Notes: generated by a model not told the origin, from the sequence alone. Shown: positions 27,505 through 36,908, counted from the stretch's first letter. The stretch is 64,000 bases of DNA from Desulforamulus aeronauticus DSM 10349 (GCF_900142375.1 NZ_FRAR01000006.1:62001-126000), one strand, 5' to 3'. Made by a program: numbers and translations.

Positions 27505-27882
27505 ATGAAGTCTTTAAAGCCAACAGATATACTAACCGCAATTTTAATTGTACTTTTTCTGACGGGATACTATTTTTTAACGAAATATATTCTCAGCTAT
27601 TCTTCTACACATTTCAATTATCTGCCTGTATATATTTGGAAAATAGTTTGGACATTCCTGTTAACTATTCTTTTTTCGATAGACTACATCAAAATATTGA
27701 TTAAACCTGGCAAATTAAAAATTAATTTTGTTTATTTAATCTTGGCCTTACTCATGTTGACACTGTTTATACCTAGGACACCACTCTTTTACTTCTTTTA
27801 TATTAGCCCTGGTATAGAATTACTATTTCTTGTATTCTGGTATAGCTTAATTCGAACTTTTTATAAAACTGCTGACTCTTAG
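27505..27882 (+). CDS. hypothetical four-helix membrane protein
   Basis: No family recognised. 125 residues with four hydrophobic segments (ILTAILIVLFLTGYYFL, YIWKIVWTFLLTILFSI, FVYLILALLMLTLFI, LLFLVFWYSLI). I take ATG 27505 because a GGGAGGGGGGG run lies upstream, although 13 bases away; an earlier GTG at 27463 precedes that run. It is one of few plus-strand genes, is AT-richer than its neighbours and sits between a REP-like hairpin and a terminator, which suggests an accessory insertion. Confidence 0.55.
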   Translation: MKSLKPTDILTAILIVLFLTGYYFLTKYILSYSSTHFNYLPVYIWKIVWTFLLTILFSIDYIKILIKPGKLKINFVYLILALLMLTLFIPRTPLFYFFYISPGIELLFLVFWYSLIRTFYKTADS

Positions 27883-27912
27883 AAAAACTTGTCTTGCACC
27901 AAGTCTTTGACG

Positions 27913-27957
27913 TACCCTATAGGGCATAACCTAAAGGTCACAACCTATAGGGGCAGG
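27913..27957. repeat. CCCTATAGGG-type dispersed repeat, copy 1
   Basis: CCCTATAGGGCATAACCT followed by a second CCTATAGGGG. The reverse complement of 56641-56668 matches 27912-27939 at about 24 of 27 positions. Non-coding, between a hypothetical gene and the CoA-disulfide reductase terminator. Confidence 0.55.
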
Positions 27958-28017
27958 CAAAAACTTTAGTTTTTCTTATACTTTCGTCAATAGAAATTTT
28001 ATACTTTCTGAAAGTGT

Positions 28018-28058
28018 TAAAAAGGTCCTGTGCGAAGTTTCGCACAGGACCTTTTGGT
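28018..28058 (-). terminator. strong bidirectional terminator after CoA-disulfide reductase
   Basis: A 17-bp arm pair at 28021-28037 and 28040-28056 (AAAAGGTCCTGTGCGAA and complement) with T runs on both strands. It ends the minus-strand reductase gene and can also stop plus-strand transcription from the hypothetical membrane gene. Confidence 0.9.
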
Positions 28059-28064
28059 TATTTC

Positions 28065-29756
28065 CTATTCATCCATATCAAAGGACCAGCCTTCCATGCC
28101 GGCTTCCATAAATTTTACATCTTTAAACCCAGCGCCCTCCAAGATGCGAGCTGCTTCATAAGCCCGGGAACCCATAACACAGACAGTAACAATTTCCTTA
28201 TCCCGGGGTACTTGATCCAGTTTATCTCTTAGATCACCCAAGGTAAGCTGCTGCACCCGGTCATCCTCAATGTGGCGCATGTTAAACTGCTGGGGAGTAC
28301 GGACATCCAGCAAAAGAAAGTCCTCGCCGCGCTCCAGCTTTGCTTCAACTTCTTCAGGAGTATAGGTTTTGGCCACACCCGCCAACTTGTTCTTTAAGGT
28401 GTTGCCAGTGTGTACCATAGGATCAATGGGTGTGTTGAAAGGAGGTGCGTAGCCCAGATCCAGTTCCAACAGGTCATCCAGGGTGCCACCGTATTGAATC
28501 ATGGTAGCTACCACATCAATCCGCTTGGCCACTTCACCTTGGCCAAGGCCTTGGATGCCTAAAATCTTGCCGGTATTTTTCTCGACAATCATTTTAAACA
28601 ACACTTTATTGCTGCTGGGATGATAGTGAGTCATATCAAAGGTGGAAACCCGAACAGTCTCAATATCATATCCTAAAGCACGGGCCTGAACTTCACCGAG
28701 GCCAGTGCGAGCCACATTCACATGCATGCAATGCAGTACACCGGTACCCAGGATACCCTTAAAGGTGGATTTGCCACCTGTCACGTTGTCACCCACCACA
28801 CGCCCTTGGCGATTAGCATAGGTAGCCATGGGAGCAAAGACTTTCTTGCCGGTGATCAGATTGGTATTCTCGGCACAATCACCCAAGGCATAGATGTCGG
28901 GATCGTTAGTCTGCATATATTCGTTAACACTGATGGCTCCGGTTTCACCAATAGTAAGCCCGGCCTCTTGAGCTAGCTTCACATTGGGACGTACTCCCAC
29001 AGCTAGAATAACAGCATCAGCATCAATGGCACTCTTGTCGGTGATAACACGGGTAACTTTGCCCTCTTCACCTTCCAAACGGAGTACTTTTTCGCCAAAG
29101 CGACCTTCAATACCCTGTTCGTAAAGGTTCTTATACAGGAGTTTGGCCATATCGGGATCCAGAATACCCGGTAGCATAGTATCTCTAAATTCCACTACGG
29201 TCACTGTACGCATGGGGTTAAATACCGCATCTAAGGCTTCCATGCCAATAAAGCCAGTACCGATAACCACTACATCGTTTACTTCACCGGCATCCATAGC
29301 CTGCTTAATCTTTTCAGCATCGGTTAAGTGGTTCAGGCGATAAACACCTTTTAAATCCAGGTTTTCAATGGGCGGCGTAATGGGATAAGCACCCGTGCCC
29401 AAAACTAGTTTGTCATATTCAAAAACTGTTTCTTCACCGGTATCTACATTGCGGGCAACCACTTTCTTATTGGCCCGGTCGATGGAGATGGCCTCCATGC
29501 CCAGAATTACGTCCACACCACGCTCCGCTTTAAAGAAAGCGGGGTCTCTCTTCACACCGTAGGCAGTGGAATACAAGTGGTCGAAATCATGAATTTGCCC
29601 GGAAAGATAAAAAGGCATGCCACACCCAGCATAGGATATGTGTTTTCCTTTTTCAAGAATGGTAATTTGAGCCTCAGGATCTAAACGGCGAGCTCTGGCG
29701 GCAGTCTTAGGACCTGCAGCTACACCACCGATAATAAGAATTTTTTTGCCTGACAA
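28065..29756 (-). CDS. CoA-disulfide reductase / NADH oxidase with C-terminal rhodanese domain
   Basis: Flavoprotein pyridine-nucleotide disulfide reductase fused to a rhodanese domain. FAD motif IIGGVAAGPKTAARARR, active-site single Cys in SYAGCGMPF, NAD motif VVIGTGFIGMEA, and second FAD motif DIYALGDCAE. From about residue 460 the rhodanese domain ends with the loop CVMGSR, so its catalytic Cys is present. Such fusions reduce CoA disulfides, persulfides or polysulfide. I prefer TTG 29756 (GGGGGAG six bases upstream) over ATG 29771, which has no ribosome site. Monocistronic, with its own promoter and terminator. The physiological substrate is not known from sequence. Confidence 0.88.
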   Translation of the reverse strand: MSGKKILIIGGVAAGPKTAARARRLDPEAQITILEKGKHISYAGCGMPFYLSGQIHDFDHLYSTAYGVKRDPAFFKAERGVDVILGMEAISIDRANKKVVARNVDTGEETVFEYDKLVLGTGAYPITPPIENLDLKGVYRLNHLTDAEKIKQAMDAGEVNDVVVIGTGFIGMEALDAVFNPMRTVTVVEFRDTMLPGILDPDMAKLLYKNLYEQGIEGRFGEKVLRLEGEEGKVTRVITDKSAIDADAVILAVGVRPNVKLAQEAGLTIGETGAISVNEYMQTNDPDIYALGDCAENTNLITGKKVFAPMATYANRQGRVVGDNVTGGKSTFKGILGTGVLHCMHVNVARTGLGEVQARALGYDIETVRVSTFDMTHYHPSSNKVLFKMIVEKNTGKILGIQGLGQGEVAKRIDVVATMIQYGGTLDDLLELDLGYAPPFNTPIDPMVHTGNTLKNKLAGVAKTYTPEEVEAKLERGEDFLLLDVRTPQQFNMRHIEDDRVQQLTLGDLRDKLDQVPRDKEIVTVCVMGSRAYEAARILEGAGFKDVKFMEAGMEGWSFDMDE

Positions 29757-29795
29757 GAGTTTCTCCCCCATTTCGTAAAAAGTTTCAACAAATAT

Positions 29796-29825
29796 ATTAT
29801 AAGGTCGTTAAATGCTTCGGGTCAA
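29796..29825 (-). promoter_or_regulatory. sigma-A type promoter of the CoA-disulfide reductase
   Basis: Minus strand TTGACC (29820-29825), 18-base spacer, TATAAT (29796-29801); transcription would start about 30 bases before the proposed TTG start codon. Confidence 0.75.
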
Positions 29826-29940
29826 TAAGATTGGAATTTACTCCAAATTAAGGTTTGATATTTTTACTAAAACTTATCTTTTACTACAATGCAAATATCT
29901 ATTCTAAGTCTGGCTATGGCCGATATGCTAACTATTCCGT

Positions 29941-31059
29941 CTAAATTTGTACAAAATAATCTAACAATAATCTGTATGACTTTTCCACTACATCCGGGGA
30001 GAGACCCTGTTGGACAGCCAATTGGCGGATAGCTGCCACCTGCACCTGTTGTTCCTTTGGGGGAGAGGGCTCCTTGACAGAGCCTTGCTGCTGCTCTAAT
30101 TCTCCCACCCTTTTCACCAGCTTAAGTCGTTTGCCAAGCAATTGTACCAACTGCCTGTCAATCAGATCAATATCTGACCGGAGAGACTGCAGAGTGGCCA
30201 TTGACGGTTCTGGTTCCTGGCCCTGTAGCCGCCGGCTGGCCGGATAGCTCCCCAGAATGCTGATGCCCCGGCTTTCATCCGCCAGCTTTTGCAGAACCTC
30301 GGCAACCTCAGGCTGACAGCGATGGCCTTCCAGATCTATATAAAAAATGTATTCCCCTAAATATGTCTTAGCCGGACGGGATTCAATACGAGTTAAGTTA
30401 ATCCCCTGCCAGGCAAATTCTTTTAGAATGCTGTGGAGTGCTCCTGGACAATCAATGGCGGAAACAGCCAATGAGGTTTTATAAGTGTCATTTTTCATAG
30501 GAACAGGCTCCGTGCCAATCACCACAAAACGTGTGCAGTTATGAGGCTGGTCCTGAATATTTTTATCAAGGATGGCTAAACCATATCTGTTGGCTGAAGC
30601 CAAGGGGGCAATGGCAGCCATGCCATGCCCCCCCTCTTCGACCAACCGCTTGGCAGCCAGAGCCGTACTTTCCACAGGCACTAATATTGCCTGCGGAAGA
30701 TGGTTAGCCAAATATTGACGGCACTGGCTCAAAGCCTGAGGATGAGAGAGTACTGTCTTAATCTCCGATAGAGATCTCTCGGACGGGGCTAACAGGTAAT
30801 GCGCTACCGGCAACATAAATTCTGCCTGTATCGTTACCTGGGGAGTTTCCAACAACAAATCCAATACTGGATTCACAGAGCCTTCAATGAGGTTTTCTAT
30901 GGGAAGTATCCCCTCAGAACAAATCCCCTCTATAACGCTCCGACAAACATCCTCTAACGTATTACAAGGCACCAATTCTGCCTGTTCTTCTCCCAAATAT
31001 TGTAGCGCCGCCTGATCAGAAAATGTTCCCCGGGGTCCTAGATAACCAATTTTTCTCAT
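29941..31059 (-). CDS. pheA: prephenate dehydratase with C-terminal chorismate-mutase-like domain
   Basis: Makes phenylpyruvate from prephenate in phenylalanine synthesis. Residues 1 to about 180 are the dehydratase (YLGPRGTFSDQAAL at the start, catalytic NCTRFVVIG); an ACT domain follows with the phenylalanine-binding ESRP motif (TRIESRPAKT). The last 85 residues resemble an AroQ chorismate mutase (LRSDIDLIDRQLVQLLGKR), the reverse of the usual mutase-dehydratase order. Two mutase active-site positions look changed (Lys39 to Glu, Arg51 to Lys in E. coli numbering). Start ATG 31059 has GGTGGGG just upstream; a GTG at 31071 is less likely. Directly after aroF. Confidence 0.9.
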   Translation of the reverse strand: MRKIGYLGPRGTFSDQAALQYLGEEQAELVPCNTLEDVCRSVIEGICSEGILPIENLIEGSVNPVLDLLLETPQVTIQAEFMLPVAHYLLAPSERSLSEIKTVLSHPQALSQCRQYLANHLPQAILVPVESTALAAKRLVEEGGHGMAAIAPLASANRYGLAILDKNIQDQPHNCTRFVVIGTEPVPMKNDTYKTSLAVSAIDCPGALHSILKEFAWQGINLTRIESRPAKTYLGEYIFYIDLEGHRCQPEVAEVLQKLADESRGISILGSYPASRRLQGQEPEPSMATLQSLRSDIDLIDRQLVQLLGKRLKLVKRVGELEQQQGSVKEPSPPKEQQVQVAAIRQLAVQQGLSPDVVEKSYRLLLDYFVQI

Positions 31060-31071
31060 TTTATCCCCCAC

Positions 31072-32085
31072 CTATAGCTCTTTACCCATTGCAGCTGCTA
31101 CCGGTCTCATTCTTTCCATTAGTTCGGAAAATTCCCGGGGATTTAAAGACTGCGGACCATCGCATAGGGCACGGGCCGGATCCGGGTGCATTTCGACCAA
31201 AAGTCCATCGGCACCGGCCGCCACTGCAGCCAAGGACATCGGGGCAACCAAATCCCGTTTACCAGTGGCATGACTGGGATCTACCACCACGGGCAAGTGG
31301 CTTAAACCTTTAATCAGCGGCACAGCACTGAGATCCAGTGTGTTACGGGTAGCGGTTTCGAAAGTACGGATTCCCCGCTCACAGAGAATTACCTGCTGAT
31401 TCCCTTCGGACATAACATACTCAGCAGCCATCAGCCATTCTTCTACGGTAGCGGAATGGCCTCTTTTCAATAGAATCGGCTTCCCCGATTTACCTGCTGC
31501 TTTTAATAAACGGAAATTTTGCATGTTCCTGGTGCCAATTTGCAGCACATCTATATAGTCCAGAGACATTTGTAGGCTCTCTTCATCGATAACTTCACTT
31601 ACCGTAACCATGTTGGTCTCCTGTGCAGTTTGAGCCAACAACTCCAGTCCTTTTTCTTCCATACCCTGAAAGCTATAGGGAGAAGTCCGAGGTTTGAAGG
31701 CACCACCCCTGAGCAATCTAGCACCTGCCTGACGGGCAGAGTAAGCAGCCTCCATTAATTGCTCCTTACTTTCCACAGCACAGGGACCGGCAATAACCGC
31801 TAATTCCCTTCCGCCGATGGTTACACCTTTAACGTTAATGATGGTTCTCTCTTCTTTTACTTCCCGGCTGGCCAGTTTATAGGGTTGCATAATCGGCACC
31901 ACTTTTTCTACACCGGGCAAAGCTTCCAAACCCATGGACTCAATGGCCCGGCGATCGCCCACAGCGGCTACCACCGTCCGTTTCACCCCGTAAATCACCT
32001 GTGTCAAAAAACCTGCTTCCGTTAGCCTGGCATTTACCTCTGAAATGAGTTCTTTACTTGCTTGGGGTTGCATAACCACTACCAT
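31072..32085 (-). CDS. aroF: 3-deoxy-7-phosphoheptulonate synthase (DAHP synthase, type I beta)
   Basis: First step of the shikimate pathway. An N-terminal ferredoxin-like regulatory domain (residues 1-75) precedes the KDO8PS-like barrel: [44 protein letters not shown] and [12 protein letters not shown]. Length 337 residues is normal. The ATG has GGAGGG seven bases upstream. It heads an aroF-pheA operon under a tandem T-box leader. Confidence 0.96.
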   Translation of the reverse strand: MVVVMQPQASKELISEVNARLTEAGFLTQVIYGVKRTVVAAVGDRRAIESMGLEALPGVEKVVPIMQPYKLASREVKEERTIINVKGVTIGGRELAVIAGPCAVESKEQLMEAAYSARQAGARLLRGGAFKPRTSPYSFQGMEEKGLELLAQTAQETNMVTVSEVIDEESLQMSLDYIDVLQIGTRNMQNFRLLKAAGKSGKPILLKRGHSATVEEWLMAAEYVMSEGNQQVILCERGIRTFETATRNTLDLSAVPLIKGLSHLPVVVDPSHATGKRDLVAPMSLAAVAAGADGLLVEMHPDPARALCDGPQSLNPREFSELMERMRPVAAAMGKEL

Positions 32086-32089
32086 AGAA

Positions 32090-32520
32090 AATCCCTCCGT
32101 AAATTTTAATCTTTGAAATTTACTAAGGGACGAAAGTCAACAGACTTCCGCGGTACCACCCTTATTGGTCAACGACCCCCTCTAGGAGTACAGGACTGTC
32201 TCGTATCAAACACGGCTAAAATATAAAAAGCTTCTCATCCCAATAGGGACGAGAAGCCTAAAGCTTGCCGCGTTACCACCCTAGTTGATCTCTCCAAAAG
32301 AAAAAGAGACCCCCTTGTGCAGAGTACGGGAACCAAGTCCGATACCCCCTTCCCTGTAACGTGGGAACTACGGCCTAACCTACTTCTTTCGTTCAGTCGG
32401 CATCTCCGGAGAGAACTTCAGTCAGCCATGCCTGGAAACGCTTACAGTCGGTGACGTTTCCTCCCTGTGAGACTGGGATCTGTCCTACTTTTCTCCTTCA
32501 TAGACATTCGGTATCAATTT
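32090..32520 (-). promoter_or_regulatory. tandem T-box leader of aroF-pheA
   Basis: Two T-box sequences occur in order on the minus strand. Copy 1 (core 32267-32284, TAGGGTGGTAACGCGG) has a long 5' region and a terminator (32224-32257, GCTTCTCGTCCC / GGGATGAGAAGC then TTTTT). Its stem I base can pair GGAGA (near 32492-32496) with TCTCC, placing TTC at 32413-32415 (Phe) as the candidate specifier, opposite an AGTA bulge. Copy 2 (core 32148-32163, AAGGGTGGTACCGCGG) has no room for stem I and no T-run; instead CGTCCCTTAGTAAATTT (32116-32132) can pair with the aroF Shine-Dalgarno region in 14 of 15 positions. Confidence 0.88.
32224..32257 (-). terminator. T-box copy 1 terminator
   Basis: A 12-bp stem (GCTTCTCGTCCC with GGGATGAGAAGC, one G-T pair, loop TATT) followed by TTTTTATATTTT on the minus strand. 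The 5' arm contains the CGTCCC of the T-box antiterminator, so uncharged tRNA binding would prevent this helix. Confidence 0.88.
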
Positions 32521-32526
32521 TTATCT

Positions 32527-32555
32527 ATTTTATCTCAGTTTAAAGCCCTTTGCAA
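32527..32555 (-). promoter_or_regulatory. sigma-A type promoter of the aroF-pheA leader
   Basis: Minus strand TTGCAA (32550-32555), 17-base spacer, TAAAAT (32527-32532), positioned just upstream of T-box stem I. Confidence 0.75.
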
Positions 32556-32631
32556 GAAAAAATTCTTGATCCCTAAAAATAACATAAAGGAACAGCGCCC
32601 CATAGCCCTGTCCCCTGTAAACCAGTTACGA

Positions 32632-33060
32632 TCACCTGTTATGCTCGTAGCCTTCCATATTTTCGACCTCATCAGCACTGCTATATTGATCATCGTTAAT
32701 AAAAACCACTTCATCGCAGTTTGGACAGGTAACTTCAATAACATCGTCGTCTTCCAAAATGTCTGAGTGGAACATAACTGTTTCACCACAACCAGGGCAG
32801 TCTACTTCAACATAATCTTCCTCATCACAGCACTCACAGTCATTTAGATCCTCTTCCAGCGTATAAAGATCTTCATCAATGGTCTCTACATAGTCCTCCA
32901 ACTGCTCCTGGGCTTCTTCCAAGCCATCCAATTGCTCAGCAAAATCCTGCAGAACGTCGATTATACCATGGAAGAGCCGACCTTCTTTGCTGTCTGCAGA
33001 TAGATTCATACCATCTGCTAATCCTTGTAGATAGGCTACTTTTGACTTTAAAGTATCCAT
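32632..33060 (-). CDS. CD1247-type acidic protein with zinc-ribbon Cys pairs
   Basis: 142 residues, strongly acidic. The N-terminal helical part MDTLKSKVAYLQGLADGMNL matches the CD1247 N-terminal domain found widely in clostridia. A run of Glu/Asp follows, then Cys pairs CECC, CPGCGE and CPNCDE typical of a zinc ribbon. Function unknown; a regulatory or RNA polymerase-associated role is only a guess. Start ATG 33060 is preceded by AAAGGGGG. Lies between efp and aroF, in the region that in relatives links efp to spoIIIA. Confidence 0.85.
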   Translation of the reverse strand: MDTLKSKVAYLQGLADGMNLSADSKEGRLFHGIIDVLQDFAEQLDGLEEAQEQLEDYVETIDEDLYTLEEDLNDCECCDEEDYVEVDCPGCGETVMFHSDILEDDDVIEVTCPNCDEVVFINDDQYSSADEVENMEGYEHNR

Positions 33061-33202
33061 GCAAAAACCCCCTTTACTTAATACCATAAATACATTACAG
33101 TATTATTCCTCAGTTCAGGGGGTTTTAAACATAATCTGGTTTGTTTCTATCCACGCCCCGGTGGAGGGGCCACTTGCAAGCGGGCAACTTCTGGTTCTGG
33201 AA

Positions 33203-33760
33203 TTATACCCGTTTAATATAGCTGCCGGTGCGGGTGTCTACCTGCAGTATGTCACCTACGTTAACAAAGAAAGGTACGTTAATCACTGCACCGGTTTCCA
33301 GGGTAGCCGGTTTGCCGCCACCGGAGGCGGTATCCCCTTTGATGCCCGGTGCGGTATCGGTTACTTCCAGTTCAACAGTGTTGGGTAATTCTACTCCCAT
33401 AATAGCACCATTGTAAGTGGCAATGGTGAGGTTCATGTTTTCTTTCAGCCACTTAACAGCATCACCCATGTCCGCTGCGGAAATAGCAAACTGATCAAAG
33501 GTCTCATTGTTCATAACATTAAAGTTTTCACCATCATTGTATAGATACTGTACTGTCTGGCGCTCGATCCGAGCCGGGGGGAATTTTTCGTTAGGGTTGA
33601 AGGTTCTTTCAATTACAGACCCGGTACGCATATTTCTCATTTTAGTACGCACAAAGGCAGCACCTTTACCGGGTTTTACGTGCTGGAACTCCACGATTTG
33701 GTACACATCATTGTCCACCTCAAGGGTGAGACCGGTTCTAAAATCACTGGTAGAGATCAA
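33203..33760 (-). CDS. efp: elongation factor P
   Basis: Rescues ribosomes stalled at polyproline. KOW-like domain I with the modification loop [15 protein letters not shown] (Lys at the loop tip about residue 32), then two OB domains ending with [11 protein letters not shown]. Length 185 residues is normal. Start is TTG with GGAGGG eight bases upstream. Follows pepP as in most Firmicutes (aroQ-pepP-efp). Confidence 0.97.
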   Translation of the reverse strand: MISTSDFRTGLTLEVDNDVYQIVEFQHVKPGKGAAFVRTKMRNMRTGSVIERTFNPNEKFPPARIERQTVQYLYNDGENFNVMNNETFDQFAISAADMGDAVKWLKENMNLTIATYNGAIMGVELPNTVELEVTDTAPGIKGDTASGGGKPATLETGAVINVPFFVNVGDILQVDTRTGSYIKRV

Positions 33761-33780
33761 ATAATTCGCCCTCCTAAAAA

Positions 33781-34854
33781 CTAAAGTTTTAACAATTCAA
33801 GTTTAGGTGAAGAGGTAAGTATCTCACAACCTTGTTCGGTTACCAATACACTGTCCTCTATACGCACCCCACCCCAATCGGGCAGGTAAATGCCTGGTTC
33901 AATGGTGATGACCATGCCTGGCTGCAGAATGGTATCGTCTTTGGTATTCACACGAGGTCTTTCATGAATAGCTAAACCCACGCCATGGCCAGTGCCATGA
34001 CCAAAGTATTCGCCATAGCCTCGCTCAGTAATTACCCAACGCGAAGTTTCGTCGACTTCCCTAGCCGGTACCCCTGCTTTAACAGCAGCTAAACCAGCCA
34101 ACTGGGCCTCCAGCACAATTTTATAGATTTCATCTTGTTTGTTCGTGGATTCACCCAGCACAACGGTACGGGTCATATCTGAATGATATCCTTGATAGAT
34201 AGCCCCAAAATCCATGGTTAGGAAATCGCCCCGTTGCAGTTTCCGTTCACTGGCCACTCCATGGGGGAGGGCCGACCGTGGGCCGGAGGCCATAATGGTA
34301 TCAAAGGCAATGCCGGAGGCTCCCTGTTTACGCATGAAAAACTCCAGCTCCAAAGCTAATTCTTTCTCCGAGATGCCTGTCTTAATAAAACCGAGAATAT
34401 GTTGAAAGGCTTTATCTCCAATGGTCATAGCCTGCCGAATAATCGGAATTTCAGCAGAGTCTTTGATCATTCTTAGGTCTTCCACCAGACCACTGCCCGG
34501 TTGTAAGGCTACGCCCGGTAGCATATCCTTTAACTCCAAATATTCTTTGACAGTTAGGTGGTTTTCTTCAAAAGATAGCGTATCACCTTTAGATCCCTTT
34601 AATACTTGAGTCAAAGAGGCAAAGAGCGATTGCTGCTCTACTTTTATCAACTTGTAACCGGGGCATTGTTCTTTGACCTGCTCAATATACCGGAAATCTG
34701 TAAGAAAAAAACATTCCTCTAACCCAATCAGTAAAACCCCAGTGGAACCGGTAAATCCACTGAGGTAGAATCGATTTTTTGGATCGGTGATCAAAAGATA
34801 AGAAACGTCCTGTTGGAACATTTGTTCCCGAAGTCTCTTTACTCTCTGGTTCAA
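33781..34854 (-). CDS. pepP: Xaa-Pro aminopeptidase (M24 family)
   Basis: Metallopeptidase removing N-terminal residues next to proline. A creatinase-like N-terminal domain is followed by the pita-bread domain with metal ligands in [31 protein letters not shown] and [19 protein letters not shown]. 357 residues. TTG start overlaps the aroQ stop (TTGA), with GGAGG eight bases upstream. Confidence 0.95.
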   Translation of the reverse strand: MNQRVKRLREQMFQQDVSYLLITDPKNRFYLSGFTGSTGVLLIGLEECFFLTDFRYIEQVKEQCPGYKLIKVEQQSLFASLTQVLKGSKGDTLSFEENHLTVKEYLELKDMLPGVALQPGSGLVEDLRMIKDSAEIPIIRQAMTIGDKAFQHILGFIKTGISEKELALELEFFMRKQGASGIAFDTIMASGPRSALPHGVASERKLQRGDFLTMDFGAIYQGYHSDMTRTVVLGESTNKQDEIYKIVLEAQLAGLAAVKAGVPAREVDETSRWVITERGYGEYFGHGTGHGVGLAIHERPRVNTKDDTILQPGMVITIEPGIYLPDWGGVRIEDSVLVTEQGCEILTSSPKLELLKL

Positions 34855-35300
34855 ATTTTTTTCCTCCCGGATTGGACCAGGGTTACTGCTGCCCTTAATC
34901 CAAGCAGATAACTAGCCGGGCCAAAGCCAGTGATTTGGCCTGCAGCCACCGGAGCTATCACAGATTGATGGCGAAACTCTTCCCGGGCATGAATATTGGA
35001 TAAATGCACTTCAATGACCGGAACTTGCATAGAAGCCACAGCATCCCGCAACGCCAGACTGTAATGGGTGTAGGCTCCGGGATTAAACACCACTGCATCC
35101 ACTAACGAGTGTGCTGACTGAAGTTTATCAATTAAGGCACCCTCATGATTGGATTGAAAAAAATCTACTTCAGCCTTCAAATCCTGTGCCAGTACCTGCA
35201 AGCTATTATTGATTTCTTCCAGCGTGGTAGAACCATAAATACCCGGTTCTCGTTTTCCCAGGAAATTTAAATTGGGGCCGTGAAGGATCAAAATTTTCAT
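34851..35300 (-). CDS. aroQ: type II 3-dehydroquinate dehydratase
   Basis: Third step of the shikimate pathway. 149 residues with the catalytic Tyr segment [32 protein letters not shown] and the His motif [17 protein letters not shown]. The other shikimate genes aroB, aroC, aroE and aroK are about 18 kb away beyond the pilus genes, and aroF is 3 kb downstream. Confidence 0.97.
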   Translation of the reverse strand: MKILILHGPNLNFLGKREPGIYGSTTLEEINNSLQVLAQDLKAEVDFFQSNHEGALIDKLQSAHSLVDAVVFNPGAYTHYSLALRDAVASMQVPVIEVHLSNIHAREEFRHQSVIAPVAAGQITGFGPASYLLGLRAAVTLVQSGRKKI

Positions 35301-35391
35301 ATTTGAATATCTCCCTACAACTAGACAAACGTCATATCTGCGTTACCAGAGCACATTTTACCATATTTTCTATTAATGCGGAAGGGGTTTT

Positions 35392-35501
35392 TGTAGGGGC
35401 GTGCTTTGCACGCCCGAAAATCATGATCTTATGCCATTTTCTTGTGCCCTTTAGGGTATCGGGCTTGCGGACGAGCAAAGCTCGCCCCTACAGGGTACAA
35501 T
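35392..35501. repeat. GTAGGGGCG-type paired palindromic repeat
   Basis: Two hairpins facing each other: TGTAGGGGCGTGC(TTT)GCACGCCCG at 35392-35416 and GGACGAGCAAAGCTCGCCCCTACA near 35469-35492 in its two halves, so TGTAGGGGCG and its complement bound the element. Similar GTAGGG hairpins lie within 6118-6242. Non-coding, between aroQ and tldE. Confidence 0.6.
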
Positions 35502-35564
35502 ACACATTTTTCTAATAGAAAATTTACAATCTGTGCATTCATGCGCTTGTCGTAATAAACAACC

Positions 35565-36908
35565 TTAGCTGCCGCTTAAGGACAACGAAGCTATACGAAC
35601 AGTGGGTGCCCCTTTGCCACCGAAGAATTCCAAGTCATTCCCTACGGCATCTACTGCACTAAGCAGTTCCATAATATTGCCTGCAATGGCTACACCACGA
35701 ACGGGTTTGGTAAATTGGCCATTTTCAATCCAAATGCCTGCCGCACCTAGAGAAAAATCCCCGGAGATGGGATTCGCGGTGTGCATACCCATCACCTCGG
35801 TTACATACAGCCCATTTTTAACTTCTTTGATCATTTGTTCATGATTCATCTTGCCAGGTCGGATAAAGAAATTGGTGGTTCCTACCTCCGGTGTACCTTT
35901 AAAGGAGCCCCGGACACCATTGCCGGTGGAGGTAAGCCCCTCCTTGGCAGCGGTATAGGTATTGTACAGAAACCCTTTCAATTGACCAGCATCTATGAGC
36001 ACTGTTTCAGAGGTGGGCACGCCCTCCCCATCAAAGGGTGCCGAAGCAATTCCTCCTGCCAGGCGGCCATCGTCAACAATGGTGATCAACTCACTGGCAA
36101 CCCTTTGACCCACTTTCCCGGCGAACAAGGACCGACCCTTTTGGACAGCTTCACCGGACAAAGCCGGAGAAAGCAGACCCAGAAAATTAGTAACAATGTA
36201 GGGATCTAACACCACCGGCACCCGCTGAGACTTAACTGGTTTGGCTCCCAACATACGTACTGCCCGCCGGGCTGCCTCTTGTCCAATAACTGTAGGGTCT
36301 AGTTCAGCAAATTTCAGGCCATATTTCATGGCAAAACCGGTTTGACTGTCTTCCCCTTCCCCAGCCACCAGGGCACAATAAATACCGCAATAAGCCCCCT
36401 CGTAATGAGCCTGCAACCCCTGAGAATTGACAATGCTTACTTCCACTTCGGCATCCTGGTAAGCCGCACTTTCAATAATTTTTACTCTTTTATCGTAATC
36501 CTTGGCTGTTTTTTCCATTTCTACAGCCATTTTAATCTTTTGTTCCACTGTAGCTGCCCGGATGGCGGGGTCATAGAGATTAAGTTCTGGATACTCTCCC
36601 GACACCTGGGGCAGTTTATAAAACTGATCTGGTTCCGTATTGGAACCATTGGCTAAGGCTTGGTGCACCACCTGGTCTAAACCACTGGCACTAAACTCTG
36701 TGGTGAAAGCAAAGCCTACCCGACCATCGGTAATTACCCTGACTCCCAACCCCCGGTCCTCAGCTAATTTCATGGTTTCTACTTCTGCATCCCGGATTTC
36801 GATAGATAAATCTTTACTACTTAATAAATAGGCTTCAGCCATGGCAGCACCGCTCTTGGTAGCCTTTTGCACGGCATCCTGGGCTATCTGTAAATATTGT
36901 TTAGTCAA
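35565..36908 (-). CDS. pmbA: TldD/PmbA family protein, TldE-type subunit
   Basis: Partner subunit of the TldD-TldE metalloprotease that trims peptides and modified precursors. 447 residues with the family pattern ASAPFDGEGVPTSETVLID, the STGNGVRGSFKG segment and NPISGDFSLGAAGIWIENG at the C-terminus; the HExxxH motif of TldD is absent, as expected for TldE. TTG start with GGAG about ten bases upstream. tldD is 3 kb upstream, separated by the cytochrome genes. Confidence 0.92.
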   Translation of the reverse strand: MTKQYLQIAQDAVQKATKSGAAMAEAYLLSSKDLSIEIRDAEVETMKLAEDRGLGVRVITDGRVGFAFTTEFSASGLDQVVHQALANGSNTEPDQFYKLPQVSGEYPELNLYDPAIRAATVEQKIKMAVEMEKTAKDYDKRVKIIESAAYQDAEVEVSIVNSQGLQAHYEGAYCGIYCALVAGEGEDSQTGFAMKYGLKFAELDPTVIGQEAARRAVRMLGAKPVKSQRVPVVLDPYIVTNFLGLLSPALSGEAVQKGRSLFAGKVGQRVASELITIVDDGRLAGGIASAPFDGEGVPTSETVLIDAGQLKGFLYNTYTAAKEGLTSTGNGVRGSFKGTPEVGTTNFFIRPGKMNHEQMIKEVKNGLYVTEVMGMHTANPISGDFSLGAAGIWIENGQFTKPVRGVAIAGNIMELLSAVDAVGNDLEFFGGKGAPTVRIASLSLSGS

